Source: Plantago elongata (taxonomy: Eukaryota > Streptophyta > Magnoliopsida > Lamiales > Plantaginaceae). Taken from it: DNA of 23,897 nucleotides. Both the position numbers and the translations under genes were made by a program. Shown one piece after another: positions 1 through 9,844 of this stretch. The DNA lies in assembly GCA_036897095.1 (NCBI GenBank), contig JAYMSP010002504.1, positions 1 to 23,897 on the forward strand, written 5' to 3'. The notes under the pieces were generated by a model, which saw only the letters and a program-made list of their open reading frames with translations, was not told the origin of the DNA and searched no databases. How positions within the stretch are numbered: the stretch's first letter is position 1; each line of letters starts with the position of its first letter.

Positions 1-54
1 CTTCACAAAGGCACTTGTGGTTTGGGTTTTGACAGCACTTGTGGTTCTTTAAAT

Positions 55-217
55 TTACCGGATACGGATATCCGCCGAATTTATCCGTTATCCGACGGAT
101 TTATCCGTATTCAATTCGCTCGGAACGGATTGAATAACGGATGGAGTATTTTTACATCCGTTTGACCGGATCAAACGGATGCGGATTGATCCGTATCCGT
201 CCGTTGCGCAGTCCTAA
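55..217. repeat. ATCCG/CGGAT-rich repeat inside an intron, possible hAT-like MITE end
   Basis: The stretch is packed with ATCCG and its complement CGGAT in both orientations, so it can fold on itself many times; the flanking intron is ordinary AT-rich DNA. It ends with GTTGCGCAGTCCTA, which reversed (TAGGACTGCGCAAC) resembles the TAGGGGTGTGCA-type ends of plant hAT-derived MITEs. That family assignment is inference from one end, because the left end is unclear or outside the window. A 12-bp direct repeat, GCACTTGTGGTT, sits just before it at 11-22 and 35-46. It lies upstream of exon 373-444 and so appears to be intronic. Confidence 0.4.
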
Positions 218-372
218 TGAGTACATTTAATTTTAAAAAGGAGCAACTTATTTAAGAGACAATCTCTCATAAACGATGGAATATCATAACTCAAAAAGTC
301 CAGTCCGGACTATGGTAAACTTTATTCAGATGTGCTAGCTCTAAATCTGTAGCTATCATCTCTGTTTTCCAG

Positions 373-2066
373 GTACATCGATAGTTCTGGAGTTTCTGGT
401 GAAATTCCTTCTTCATTTGCTAGGCTCAGAAATTTGGAGACTGCGTAATGCTTATTTCTTCTTCTCAATTTATGCTTCAATAACTATTATTCCCGTAGAT
501 TTTGTGTTCCGTATTTCAGTTATATCACAAATTTGTTCACAGGTTTGCTTGTGACAACGAATTCACTGGTCGGATTCCTGATTTCATTGGCAATTGGACT
601 AACCTCAATAGTTTGTGAGTTACTATTAATCAACCTTTACTTTGTCACTGTTGTTGTACTTGCATAATCGTACAATTGTTTCTGTATTGGATACCGATCA
701 CGTATGGATTATGCAGGAGGCTCCAGGGGAATTCATTTCGAGGTTCAATACCATCATCCTTTATGGGTTTAGCCTCATTGAATGAGTTGTAAGTGGATGG
801 TTGTCTATTTGCAAACATAAATGATGCCAAATTGGCATGCTGCTATTGTCACATTCTGGTCTAATCCCCTGCATACAGACAACCATTTTTTTATGTACTA
901 TCAATGCCATCTTTGGTTAATGTGACTATCTATGCTATGTAGGAGAATCAGTGATCTAATAAATGGAAGCTCATCACTGGATTTCCTCCGAAATATGAAC
1001 TCTCTCTCCATCTTGTAAGAATATACCATGTCATAATTCTCCATTTTGGCTAGCTGTAATTCCATTCGTTGCACAATTAACTTTTTTTTTTTTGTTTTTT
1101 GCAGGACTTTACGGAACAACAACATTTCTGGTGTAATACCATCATTTCTGAGTGAATTTCGAAGCCTGACATACTTGTAACTATCTCTATCCTACTATGA
1201 CGTCTTTTTGTTCTTTCTTTCTTAATTTTCTTTTTGTCTTTGTTGACGAGTGAACATGAAAATTAGATAAAGAAACAAAAGTTGCAGTCAGATCTTGAGT
1301 AGTTTGCTACATTTGATTAACTAAGTGTCTGTATGCATGATTTATATGTTCCAGGGATTTGAGCTTCAACAGTTTGTCGGGAACAATTCCAGATTTTCTT
1401 TTCAACCTTGATTCGCTTGCGTACTTGTAATTGTTACTTTTCCCTTATATTTGAAAGTTAATTTCCTACATGGAGCAAGAAATAAAGCTTATGTACGACC
1501 AATTATTTCCAGGTTTCTTGGGAATAATATGTTAACTGGTGCACTACCGACTCAAAAGAGTCCGCTGCTCCTAACTGTGTATGCTATAACTCTAGCTATA
1601 TTGTCTTATTCTTCGGAATATTTTCTAGTACCTTTATAATTTGTTTGAGTTAGGTGTGGTACATAACATCCTTATTGTGCACCTGCAGAGATTTAACATA
1701 CAATGAATTGTCTGGAAGCTTTCCTCTTTGGATCACGGAACAAAATTTGACAATGTACGATAACCAATCGTATAATTGTAGATTTGTAAGTGTGTTACAC
1801 ATTTCCATTCTTGTGCATTGACATTTACATTAATTTTTGTAGTAATTTGGTGGCAAACAACCTCGATGTCAATGGATCCATCAGTAGGTGAATATCGAAG
1901 CTATAGCCCTCCCAGTTTCTTACGTTCATCAGCTAGCTATTTACTTCTTATTAACCTACAATTTGCCGTGCATTTTTTTACTATTATGTTGTTCCACACA
2001 GAGTTTTGCCCCCTGGTTTGGATTGCCTCCAGAGGAGTTTCCCATGTGATCGGGGATCTCCTATCT
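373..2066 (+). other. LRR-coding exon block of the receptor kinase
   Basis: The first six exons are each exactly 72 nt, the next two 66 nt, all in the same phase (the first base completes the preceding codon). Each encodes one leucine-rich repeat of 22-24 residues, for example starting [48 protein letters not shown] and [12 protein letters not shown]. The fourth repeat has [11 protein letters not shown], a family-typical insert without the usual LxGxIP. The last two short exons (1843-1887 and 2002-2066) encode the cap after the LRRs, with two cysteines around [10 protein letters not shown]. One-exon-per-repeat is the known structure of LRR-VIII genes. Confidence 0.9.
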
Positions 2067-5000
2067 GTAAGTTGCATTATAACTATATATTCTCTATGTA
2101 TTATTGCCAAGTTTAGTTATGTCCTTGTGTGTTCTAAAAATCACTAACTACAATGTAAAATGAAACTGATGAAAGAGGCCTTCAGATTTGTACATGTGAT
2201 TTGTGAGGGATTAAATCTTAGTTTCCTATGTGAATATCTTGTTGAGATTGTTCTGGAGATAACTGATTCTATGGATTATTTGATATGCAGATTCTAGCTT
2301 TGCTATTAAATGTGGTGGTCCAGAAATTATAACTCATGATAGGGTGGTGTATGATAGGGAGAATGAAACTCTTGGTCCAGCAACATATCAGATGACTACT
2401 ACAGGCAGATGGGCTGTTAGTAATGTTGGTTTGCCGTCTTTTAATAACAATCCAAGGTACCGGGCTTTCTCTGAAAGAAGATTTGCAAACACTTCAGATT
2501 ATGAGTTGTTCCAAACGGCTCGAGTGTCCACTGGATCACTGAGATACTACGGCTTACGCCTTGAGAATGGTAATTATACTGTGAGGCTCCAGTTTGCAGA
2601 GACACAATTTGTAGGTGTCGACATATGGGAAAGTCTAGGTAGGCGGGTATTCGACATATATATTCAGGTTTGTATGGAATCACAGATCCTGCCAAGCGGG
2701 ATTTCTTTTTTCTTTCTTCTTTCTATTATGTAAGATGATTAAATATAGTTACAGCTTTACATGTTCCATATACATTATTCGTTGAGTTGGTTCAGAATAA
2801 ATTGAGTTTATAATGAGAAACATTTTTCATGCTACTTAATGGGATCGATAACTTATATTGCTACATTGTTCCAGGGAATTCTTCAGGCGCGTGACTTCAA
2901 TATATTTAGTGAGGCTGGAGGTACAGTAGTAAGAGCTGTTGTTAGGGAATACACTGCCCTAGTGACAGATAATTATCTTGAGATCCACTTCTTTTGGGCG
3001 GGAAAAGGGACATATACTATACCTTATGACGGTACATATGGACCTTTGATTTCTGCTATAAGTGCCACTCCAGGTATCGCCTACTTCAAGCAACTATACA
3101 ATTGTTGGTTCTAATTTTGTCAACATGATGTAAGCTGACTATAATTTGACCGGGCAGATTTCACTCCAACTGTTCGAAACGTTCCACCCAGTGTGAATAG
3201 GAGTAATACTGGTTTAATTGTTGGGATTGCTGTTCCAGTTGGTGCTGTAACTTTGATTTTCCTAGCTTCATTATGTTACGTGCTCTACAAAAGGAAAATG
3301 CAAAAGAAATTTGAGGATCATGGTAAGACGAGTAATAGCAAGAGAACCTCTCCAAGTGCTTAATTTTTCATTTATGCCACATGGTAATTTGTCCAAGGAA
3401 AAAACATGTCGTAGACGGTCTATTGGTTAGGTAGGCCCCTTGAATTCCACCACCCAGACAAGTTTATTTTCATCCTCTTAATTTGCATCCGTCTAACATT
3501 AGACTGTTTGGCACAAGTTGTTCTGTTTGTTTAAGAGTATCATTAAGTCAAATTGCTGTCTTTCAAACTATAACTAATATCAACTCTTCTATTTGTTGAA
3601 ATGAGATCCTTGTTTTTCTTTGAATTTTAGAATTATTGGGGATTGATATAGGCGCACGACCAATCACCTATACATATGCTGAACTTAAAGTGGCAACATC
3701 GAATTTCAGTCCAAGTAATAAGCTTGGAGAAGGAGGATTTGGACCAGTGTACAAGGTAATTTCCCCCGTGATGGTGGTTGTGGGGTGGGGGGGTACTAAA
3801 TTAGCTTTACATTGAAGGTTGCAGAAGCTCCCTTACATTCATGCAATCAATAAATCATGATATATTAATATGACCATATGCATGCTTTTTCACATACATT
3901 CAGGTTTTGCTTAAAGGCTTGATGTGTTGATAATGATTACTTCGTCTCTTGATCGTAATTATAGGTTGCACTCAAGCCATATATTCTACATTTTGAGAAA
4001 TCTAAGATGTATACAGTACTACTTCGAAATGTTCGGAAGAAAATAAAATAGAGAAGTAGATTTTATATGCTATATTCAGCGCATAAGCAAATATCTTTTA
4101 ACTTTTTTGAAATGCTCACATGTTTCACTTCTACATGAGTGTATGTTCTTTAAATTTTAGGATATATTTGTGATGAATATTTTTTCTTAATTTACCATCA
4201 GGGGACACTAGGAGATGGAAGAAAAATTGCTGTTAAACAATTATCCGTGGCATCAGATCATGGAAAGAGCCAGTTCATTGCTGAAATTGCTACCATATCT
4301 GCAGTGCAACATAGAAACCTTGTGAAACTGTATGGGTGCTGCATTGAGGGTGTCAGGCGTTTGTTGGTGTATGAATTTCTCGAAAACAAGAGTCTTGATC
4401 AATTATTATTCGGAATTGGTATACATGTCTTCTTTGTCATGTAATTTTTTAATTGTTTTTCTTTTGTAAATATTTAATTGTTGTGCTCTGGTGAAACAGG
4501 CAGTAGTAGATTATATCTTGATTGGCCTACACGTTTTGATATATTGTTGGGAGTGGCACGCGGCCTTGCCTATCTTCATGAGGAATCACAACCTCGTATT
4601 GTGCACAGGGATGTGAAGGCAAGCAATATTTTGCTTGATTCTGATTTCGCACCAAAACTTTCAGATTTTGGTCTGGCCAAATTGTTTGATGATAATCACA
4701 CGCATATAAGTACTAAAATTGCAGGCACACGGTAAGATTCACAATCTGAACTGTATTGAATTTAAATGTTTTCCTTATTTCAATATGGATTGAAGTTGGT
4801 AGGATATGGTCCAAGTTGGATTTATTGAACCGAGAGAGATGATTATTAACAAAGTACTATTTTGAATATATGTAGAGGATATCTTGCCCCAGAATATGCT
4901 ATGCACGGACATTTGACCGAAAAAGCTGATATTTTTAGCTTTGGAGTTGTAGTTCTAGAGATAATAAGTGGAAGGCCAAATGCCGACCTGAGTTATGATG

Positions 5001-5448
5001 ATGACAACATATATCTTCTTGAAAGGGTATCACTTTGTCATTTCTTTGTTCTATTCAGATAGATGTTTTCATGAGTACTAGTAGTATGGAAACATTCTAA
5101 TTAGCAGGTTGTCTACGTAAATTCACTCTGCAGGCTTGGAATCTTCATGGAAACAAGAGGCAAATGGAGCTGGTTGATCCAAGTTTACATGAATTTGATG
5201 AGGCTATTGCTGAAAAGGTCATCACCGTAGGTCTTCTATGTACGCAAGCATCGCCCAGCTCTCGTCCCTCAATGTCTCGTGTCGTGGGCATGCTGACTGG
5301 AGATATTGAGGTTCTGTCTATAACGTTAAAACCCAACTACTTAACGGAGTGGAATGTCAATGATGTGGAAATGTTCAGGAGTACTGAGATCAGTTCAAGT
5401 TCAAACGCCGATTGGAGTGAAATGAGCAGTGGATACCTGGTCAGATGA
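373..5448 (+). CDS. LRR-VIII-2 malectin-domain receptor-like kinase (5' partial, 18 exons)
   Basis: A plasma-membrane receptor kinase expected to sense an extracellular ligand or cell-wall signal and phosphorylate Ser/Thr targets; the ligand cannot be told. Exons: 373-444, 543-614, 717-788, 943-1014, 1105-1176, 1355-1426, 1513-1578, 1689-1754, 1843-1887, 2002-2066, 2291-2667, 2875-3073, 3158-3322, 3631-3755, 4202-4418, 4500-4731, 4876-5026, 5134-5448. All junctions are GT-AG and phases agree, giving 817 residues and the stop TGA at 5446-5448. Approximate order: LRRs 1-224, malectin-like 225-417, TM 434-460, kinase about 500-780. Kinase motifs are intact: [27 protein letters not shown]. The architecture matches Arabidopsis At1g56130/At1g56140-type kinases. 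The signal peptide and first exons are not seen and should lie left of the window. The donors at 1755 (GTACGA) and 1888 (GTGAAT) were chosen by phase and are the least certain. Confidence 0.93.
2291..3073 (+). other. Malectin-like ectodomain exons
   Basis: Exons 2291-2667 and 2875-3073 encode about 190 residues beginning [12 protein letters not shown]. Visible family signatures are [27 protein letters not shown] and [16 protein letters not shown], followed by [11 protein letters not shown]. This is the malectin-like domain of LRR-VIII-2 kinases, a carbohydrate-binding fold that in these receptors lies between the LRRs and the membrane. Where many relatives have two adjacent cysteines after WAGKGT, this protein reads Tyr-Thr. 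Ligand binding itself is not shown by the sequence. Confidence 0.85.
3158..3322 (+). other. Transmembrane and juxtamembrane exon
   Basis: The exon encodes [16 protein letters not shown], then one hydrophobic helix of about 26 residues ([19 protein letters not shown] and onward), then a basic stop-transfer stretch [10 protein letters not shown]. This is a standard single-pass type I topology. It places the LRR and malectin exons outside the cell and the kinase inside. Confidence 0.85.
3631..5448 (+). other. RD-type Ser/Thr kinase domain exons
   Basis: Five exons (3631-3755, 4202-4418, 4500-4731, 4876-5026, 5134-5448). The glycine loop is [10 protein letters not shown], the ATP-anchoring lysine is in IAVKQL, the helix-C glutamate is in FIAEIATI, the catalytic loop is HRDVKASN, metal binding is DFGLAK, and the activation segment ends GYLAPEYAM. 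The Arg before the catalytic Asp makes it an RD kinase, usually regulated by activation-loop phosphorylation. Nothing essential is missing, so catalytic activity is expected. A serine-rich C-terminal tail follows ([18 protein letters not shown]). Confidence 0.9.
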
Positions 5449-5760
5449 TTGGTTTCTGGGGGCATGATAAGCTCTGGAAAGACACATTACCTGCTATTTT
5501 TGTATATATAATGGTTTGATACCAAAAAGAAAGAAAAAAGATGTGGAGAGATAGGGGCAAGCTATCAACCTTCACTTTCCTTTCCTTTCCTTTCCAAAGT
5601 TGTATATAGATCAAAAGCATTTCTTATTTCTAGTTTCAGGCAATTTTGGATCTGGTCAGCTAAAATGTAGGTTTCTGAGGCATGGTATATGTGAATGGAA
5701 ATCGTGTATAATATTTATGAATACTATATATGTACAGTTAATAAATTTCAATTAAAATAT
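5449..5760 (+). promoter_or_regulatory. 3' UTR of the receptor kinase with poly(A) signal
   Basis: The stretch after the stop codon is pyrimidine- and AT-rich. It contains a (CTTTC)n microsatellite of about four units at 5575-5595 and an AATAAA hexamer at 5740-5745 followed by AT-rich DNA, a plausible polyadenylation signal. The actual cleavage site cannot be read from sequence. Confidence 0.5.
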
Positions 5761-6100
5761 TAATATTGACTTTTCCCCGATCCATCAAAATTCATCCTAA
5801 TGCTTTTTTTTTACCATTTCAATCAAACTAAAGCGGAGAACAATAGAAGATGAGCTGATTGAGTGCACTTTGAGCTTGTCATGGTGATGGAGGTTTACTG
5901 GTGTTGAGATATGAATTCCTTGTCCATTTTGATGATTGTATTTAGTTTGAATATTTTTAGAGTTGTAATTGAGAATTGTGTCTATAGACGTGTATACTTT
6001 TATTGTAGTTGTTTTGTTGAGAGCATTTATTATTACTTTGACTCTTATAATAAATTTTTTACCTGTTTCCAAAAACAAAACCAAAATAGTAGTGGTAGTT

Positions 6101-6165
6101 GTGGAGTTTTGGAAGACAGAGACTTAAAAAGTAGTGGAGTTTCGGAAGACAAAGGCTTAAAATGG
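6101..6165. repeat. 33-bp imperfect tandem duplication
   Basis: Two adjacent copies begin GTGGAGTTTTGGAAGACAGA (6101) and GTGGAGTTTCGGAAGACAAA (6134) and both end in CTTAAAA. The period is 33 bp. It lies in non-coding spacer; no function is apparent. Confidence 0.7.
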
Positions 6166-6500
6166 AGTTTATGACAAAATAATACTTCCTTTTTCTTATT
6201 AATAATGAAATAATTTAGTTTTATATAAATTTTAAGATAAATATCTAGTATGTGGTTAAGATTTATGAATAAATTTGAGATATAAAAGTAAATATAGACC
6301 CAATAATATTTAGTTAAAAATGAGTTGTATTGTGGGATTATTTTTATAAATAAAAAATTATTTCACTTTAATAGAACGTTCAAAACGAAAATTTATTTTA
6401 CTCATGATCAGTCCACAACTCTTTTCTCATCTACCAACAATTTCATTAACAAAATATCTCGTATCCTTGATTATATATGTACATTGCCTCATGTGATATA

Positions 6501-6535
6501 TACTCAATCCGTTTCAAAATAAACTTTCTATTTTA
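6501..6535. mobile_element. Possible single Stowaway-like MITE terminus
   Basis: A TA dinucleotide is followed by CTCAATCCGTTTCAAAATAA, close to the CTCCCTCCGTNCCAAAATAA terminus of Stowaway MITEs. Only this one end was found; no matching inverted copy was seen nearby, so it may be a degraded relic or chance. Confidence 0.3.
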
Positions 6536-6636
6536 ACTTTTAACGACCAATGGTCCGAATTTCAGCATATGATTTTATTACTAGTATAATTTAAATGTAA
6601 TTTATAGTTAAATCAAAGATAATTGACCGCATAATA

Positions 6637-7010
6637 CACTACAAGAATGCATCGATATAATGACGACATTTAACGATGGATACGATCCGTCGTAGAGTAA
6701 CGATGAATCTCTACTATCTAACTAACGGCTGATAGTATCCGTCGTTAAATATTATGACGGACAGTTATATCCGTCGTAGTATAATGACAAGTACCATATC
6801 CACCGTAATGTGTAACGACGAGTACCATATCTATTGTAATGTGTAACGACGGATGGCGGATATAACTATCCGTCGTTGCAGCCTTTGACCGAATTAAAAA
6901 AAAATAGGACTTGACGACGGATAGATTTATCCTTTGTAGGTTAACGACCGATAAATCTATCCGCCGTTGGTTAACACGGATAGTGTTATCCTTCATTAAC
7001 CTGTGACATA
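6637..7010. repeat. CACTA terminus and subterminal repeat region
   Basis: After the terminus, the motif ACGACGGAT and its complement ATCCGTCGT recur in both orientations, often as hairpins. One is a perfect 10-bp stem, AACGACGGAT at 6845-6854 with ATCCGTCGTT at 6868-6877. Another pairs GACGACGGATAGATTTA (from about 6914) with TAAATCTATCCGCCGTT (6952-6968), with mismatches. Subterminal repeats of this kind are the binding sites for CACTA accessory proteins; which motif is bound here is inference. Confidence 0.75.
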
Positions 7011-7578
7011 ACGGGCAGGGAGAACCCTTCTCCATCACTTCTTTTCCTCTTCTCCTCTTCTCTCTGTTTCTTTGCTTCGGCTCATTGGATTTTTCGGTGA
7101 GAGAGGGCTTCATGCCATGTGAGGTGACATTACAGAGCTCGAGTGACGGGGAGCGTAATTCCGATGTCAATTTCAACTTTCATCTGCTCTTTTCTCCGAA
7201 TTCGAGGTATTTAGGCTAACCTTTACTATTTGAAATTTGGGAAGTTTCATACTTCGATTTTGTGTGCTTATTTGAATGCTTATGTAGTTGATTTTAGATG
7301 TTTAATTGATGAAATTGTTGAATTAGTTGAATTTGAGGTAATTTCTAAGGAGTTGAGTAATATATTTGTATATGGTGTAGGGATTAGAATTATGAGATTT
7401 AGTTTAGTGTTATGACAAATTGATTTGTTTGAAATTTTTGGGAATTATGTTAATTTCAACTAAGTTGATTGATTGTATGTTTATGGGAGTATACTAGGTA
7501 ATTCAAGTTTGAGTAATTGTATGTTTATGTTAATTTGTATTCGTGTCAACTTATCCGTCGTAGTAGTTTTGAGACCGT
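7011..7578 (+). other. CACTA leader, no gene recognised
   Basis: A pyrimidine-rich run (CTTCTTTTCCTCTTCTCCTC region, about 7025-7080) resembles a transcript 5' leader and is followed by AT-rich sequence that may be intronic. A lone TATCCGTCGTAGTAG at 7552 repeats the subterminal motif. No open frame here has recognisable domains. Confidence 0.45.
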
Positions 7579-8035
7579 TTGATGATTAAATTTGTAAAAT
7601 GTTTTTTATATAAAATGTGTAGAACGTTACGTAATAAACTGAAATGTAGTTCAAATTTAATAAGACCTAATAAAATTAGACGTGTCAGATTAAAAATAAG
7701 TACCAATCGGGAATGGATGTATCGCCGTAAAGTAAATGGGAGAGTTCGATGGAGTTTTGTGAAATGGGTAGAAGCTTTTGTTGAATTTGCAATGTCACAT
7801 CTGACATGTGGGCGGGTTAATAATGTGCCCTTGCTCATTGGAAACATGCGACAACAAACAATTTTTGAATCCTGCGACCGTAGTTGATCACTTGAAACGG
7901 AATGGGTTCATGGATGATTATGAGGTATGGGATCGTCATGGTGAAGAACCAATATATTCTCCACATTATTTACAATGGAGGGAGAGGCGGGGGTTGGGGT
8001 ATCCTATTAAGGTCATATTGATAGATCTGCTATAG
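7579..8035 (+). pseudogene. CACTA transposase-associated domain, copy A (frameshifted)
   Basis: One frame (7579-7887) reads EWMYRRKVNGRV then FVKWVEAFVEFAMSH. A second frame (7808-8035) carries the rest: MCPCSLETCDNKQFLNPATV, DHLKRNGFMDDYEVW, DRHGE. Together they make the Transpos_assoc (PF13963) domain with its CxCxxxxC-type zinc-binding pattern and closing HGE. A small indel near 7800, between the MSH motif and the GG motif, breaks the frame. The domain normally begins TnpD-type CACTA transposases and is thought to bind nucleic acid or zinc. A second copy follows 706 bp downstream. Confidence 0.75.
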
Positions 8036-8416
8036 TGGAAGTAGTGTGGGTTGGAGCGGTACAACTGACTTAGGAACGAAATCAATAATTAGGAGAAGTT
8101 TAATATCTAGTTTGATTATTAAATCTTAGATGATTTTGACTCGAATATGTACTAGCTAGGATTATATGAAAGATCGAAAAAACATGAGTTGCATGCAATT
8201 TTGAAAAATATTGAATTGTTGTAATGTAAAATGCATGTAATTCAGCGTGTCATCAGCGTTTCAGTATGAAATTACAGGGTAACTAATTATAATGTGAAAT
8301 GCATTTAATAAAGTATTGGTGATAATTTAAGATGTAAGTTAATTAATAAATGTTTTACTACTGATAATTGAATGTGCAGGTTTACATAGTATTCATCAAT
8401 TACGAATCCCGATCGA
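8036..8416 (+). other. Spacer between the two transposase-associated domain copies
   Basis: AT-rich, with no domain in any frame. It may be an intron or the junction of a duplication. A short repeat AATGTAAAATGCATGTAA / AATGTGAAATGCATTTAA occurs at about 8222 and 8291. No convincing splice assignment could be made. Confidence 0.4.
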
Positions 8417-9745
8417 GAATGGATGTACCAATAGATTGTTAATGGGAGAGTTGAGGCAAGTTTCGTAGAAGGGGTTGAAGCTTTCATTGCTTCTGCAATG
8501 TCACATCCAAATTGTTTGAGTGGAGGGATGATGTACCCTTGTAACCAAAATAAATGTCAAAATAGGAAATATTTACCTCCTGCAACGGTGATGGACCATT
8601 TGAAACGTAAGGGGTTCCTACCTGAGTATTTTGTATGGACCTCTCATGGTGAGACACCAATACTGTTCATGGACTATAAAAACTTGTTGAAACGTAAAAG
8701 AAATAAGGAAAATTTGAAGGGAAGTACTACTAGTACTACGTCCAACACTAATTCAGCTTGTGATCGAGTTGAGCAAATGGTGTATGATGTTGTTGGTCTT
8801 GAGTTTAATATGGATGTTACTACGGAGCCTGGAACCGAGGAGGATGTGGAAGAGACACCAAATCCGGATGATCAAAAGTTCTTTGACATGTTTGAGGCAA
8901 CAACGAAGCTTGTATATTCGGGGTGTCCATTCACAGAGTTGTCTTTGTTGGCTCGGCTAATGGCTTGTAAGAGTGATGGTCATCAATCTATAGCGAGTTT
9001 CGATCAGTGGGTACAGCTAATGAAGGAGCTGACACCTGACCCAAATCTAGTTTCTAGTAACTTTTACCAGGTGAAGAAGAAGATGCGGGGAATGGAATTG
9101 CCTATGAAAATCATAGATTGTAGTCCGGAAATGTGCATGATCTATTGGGGCGAGCATGAAAATCTACTAGAATGCAAGTTCCGTGGCAAGGCTCGCTACA
9201 AGCGTTATAAGGAGTTTGCCTCAAACAAACGCCAAAAGAAAATTCTTCCCCATAAGAAAATGTGGTACTTCCCTCTAGCACCTTGTCTGAAGAGGTTGTA
9301 CGCTTCAAACGCTTGTGCTGATAAAATGCAGTGGCACAAGGAGAGATTTAGGGAGGCGGATGCTGCTGGTAGAATGAAGCACCCATCAGACTCGCCAGTA
9401 TGGAAGGAGTTTGATAAGATATTTTCAGAGTTTGCAGTTGAGCCTAGAAATATACGTTTGGGGCTTTGTACGGACGGGTTTAATCCGTTTGGAAAAGACC
9501 GCGATTACTCTTGTTAGCCACTGACGTTGACACTGTACAACCTGTCTCCAGGTGAGTGTATGGAGGAACCGTTCATGTTCCTTACTACTTTGGTGCCCGG
9601 GCCGAAGGATCCAGGACAAAAGTTTGATGTATTTTTACAGCCCCTAATCAAGGAGCTGATCGAATTGTGGGAAAATAGTATTCCAGCATATGATGTGTCA
9701 ACGAAGAAGAACTTTATCTTGAGAGCTGAAAGTGTCATTGTATAA
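8417..9745 (+). pseudogene. CACTA TnpD-type transposase, copy B plus core (truncated, nonsense)
   Basis: The frame starts with a second transposase-associated domain (EWMYQ, stop TAG at 8432-8434, then VNGRV, MSHPNCLSGGMMYPC, ATVMDHLKRKGFLPEYFVW, SHGE). It continues without a break from 8498 into the Transposase_21 (PF02992) region: FTELSLLARLMACK, MRWHKE-like MQWHKERFREADAAG, FAVEPRNIRLGLCTDGFNPF. A TAG at 9515-9517 stops it, but the same frame carries on at once with PLTLTLYNLSPGECMEEPFM, VPGPKDPGQKFDVFLQPL and IKELIELWENS to 9745. The stop stands where the family has Trp, so it is a point nonsense mutation. Similarity ends near 9720, well short of a complete TnpD, so the protein is both interrupted and truncated. 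Confidence 0.88.
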
Positions 9746-9844
9746 TGCAGTTTATATACTAATCTTCTCTTTCTTAATTAGTTCAATGGTTGTGTGTTTT
9801 TTTAGTATTTATTTGCAGGAAACAACCTTGGTAACTGGACTAAT
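9746..9844 (+). other. Tail of the CACTA remnant
   Basis: AT-rich bases between the last transposase similarity and the Copia LTR. A pyrimidine tract followed by TTATTTGCAG (9815-9820) could be a splice acceptor of the former transposase gene, but the following exon is not recognisable before the LTR begins. Confidence 0.35.

Larger units (their letters stand above)
5761..6636. other. AT-rich intergenic spacer
   Basis: No convincing gene. Open frames at 5797-6174 and 6325-6522 overlap on both strands, have no recognisable domain and are of AT-rich composition. The only structures seen are the 33-bp duplication at 6101-6165 and the possible MITE end at 6501. The right limit is the start of the CACTA element. 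Confidence 0.6.
6637..9844 (+). mobile_element. CACTA (En/Spm) DNA transposon, left part
   Basis: The element opens with CACTACAAGAATGC, the classic plant CACTA terminal inverted repeat, preceded by ATA as a possible 3-bp target duplication. It continues through ACGACGGAT-rich subterminal repeats, a long leader, and a decayed transposase (7579-9745) with transposase-associated and TnpD-type domains. CACTA elements move by cut and paste using proteins that bind the subterminal repeats. The right end (expected ...TTCTTGTAGTG) was not found anywhere in the window. The sequence passes into a Copia LTR at about 9845, so the right half is deleted or lies beyond nested insertions. Confidence 0.85.

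Noticed and set aside
302..311. Palindrome AGTCCGGACT
   Set aside because: A single 10-bp palindrome in an intron is expected by chance at this scale and has no supporting context.
645..1125. Minus-strand open frames 645-830 and 901-1125
   Set aside because: They lie opposite the LRR exons and introns of the receptor kinase and have no domain; they are shadows.
1451..2147. Plus-strand open frames 1451-1639 and 1818-2147 as small genes
   Set aside because: They run through exon-intron borders of the receptor kinase; the real exons there are 1513-1578, 1689-1754, 1843-1887 and 2002-2066 in another reading.
6745..7176. 143-residue minus-strand frame
   Set aside because: It lies across the CACTA subterminal repeats and leader; its sequence reflects the ACGACGGAT motif and shows no domain.
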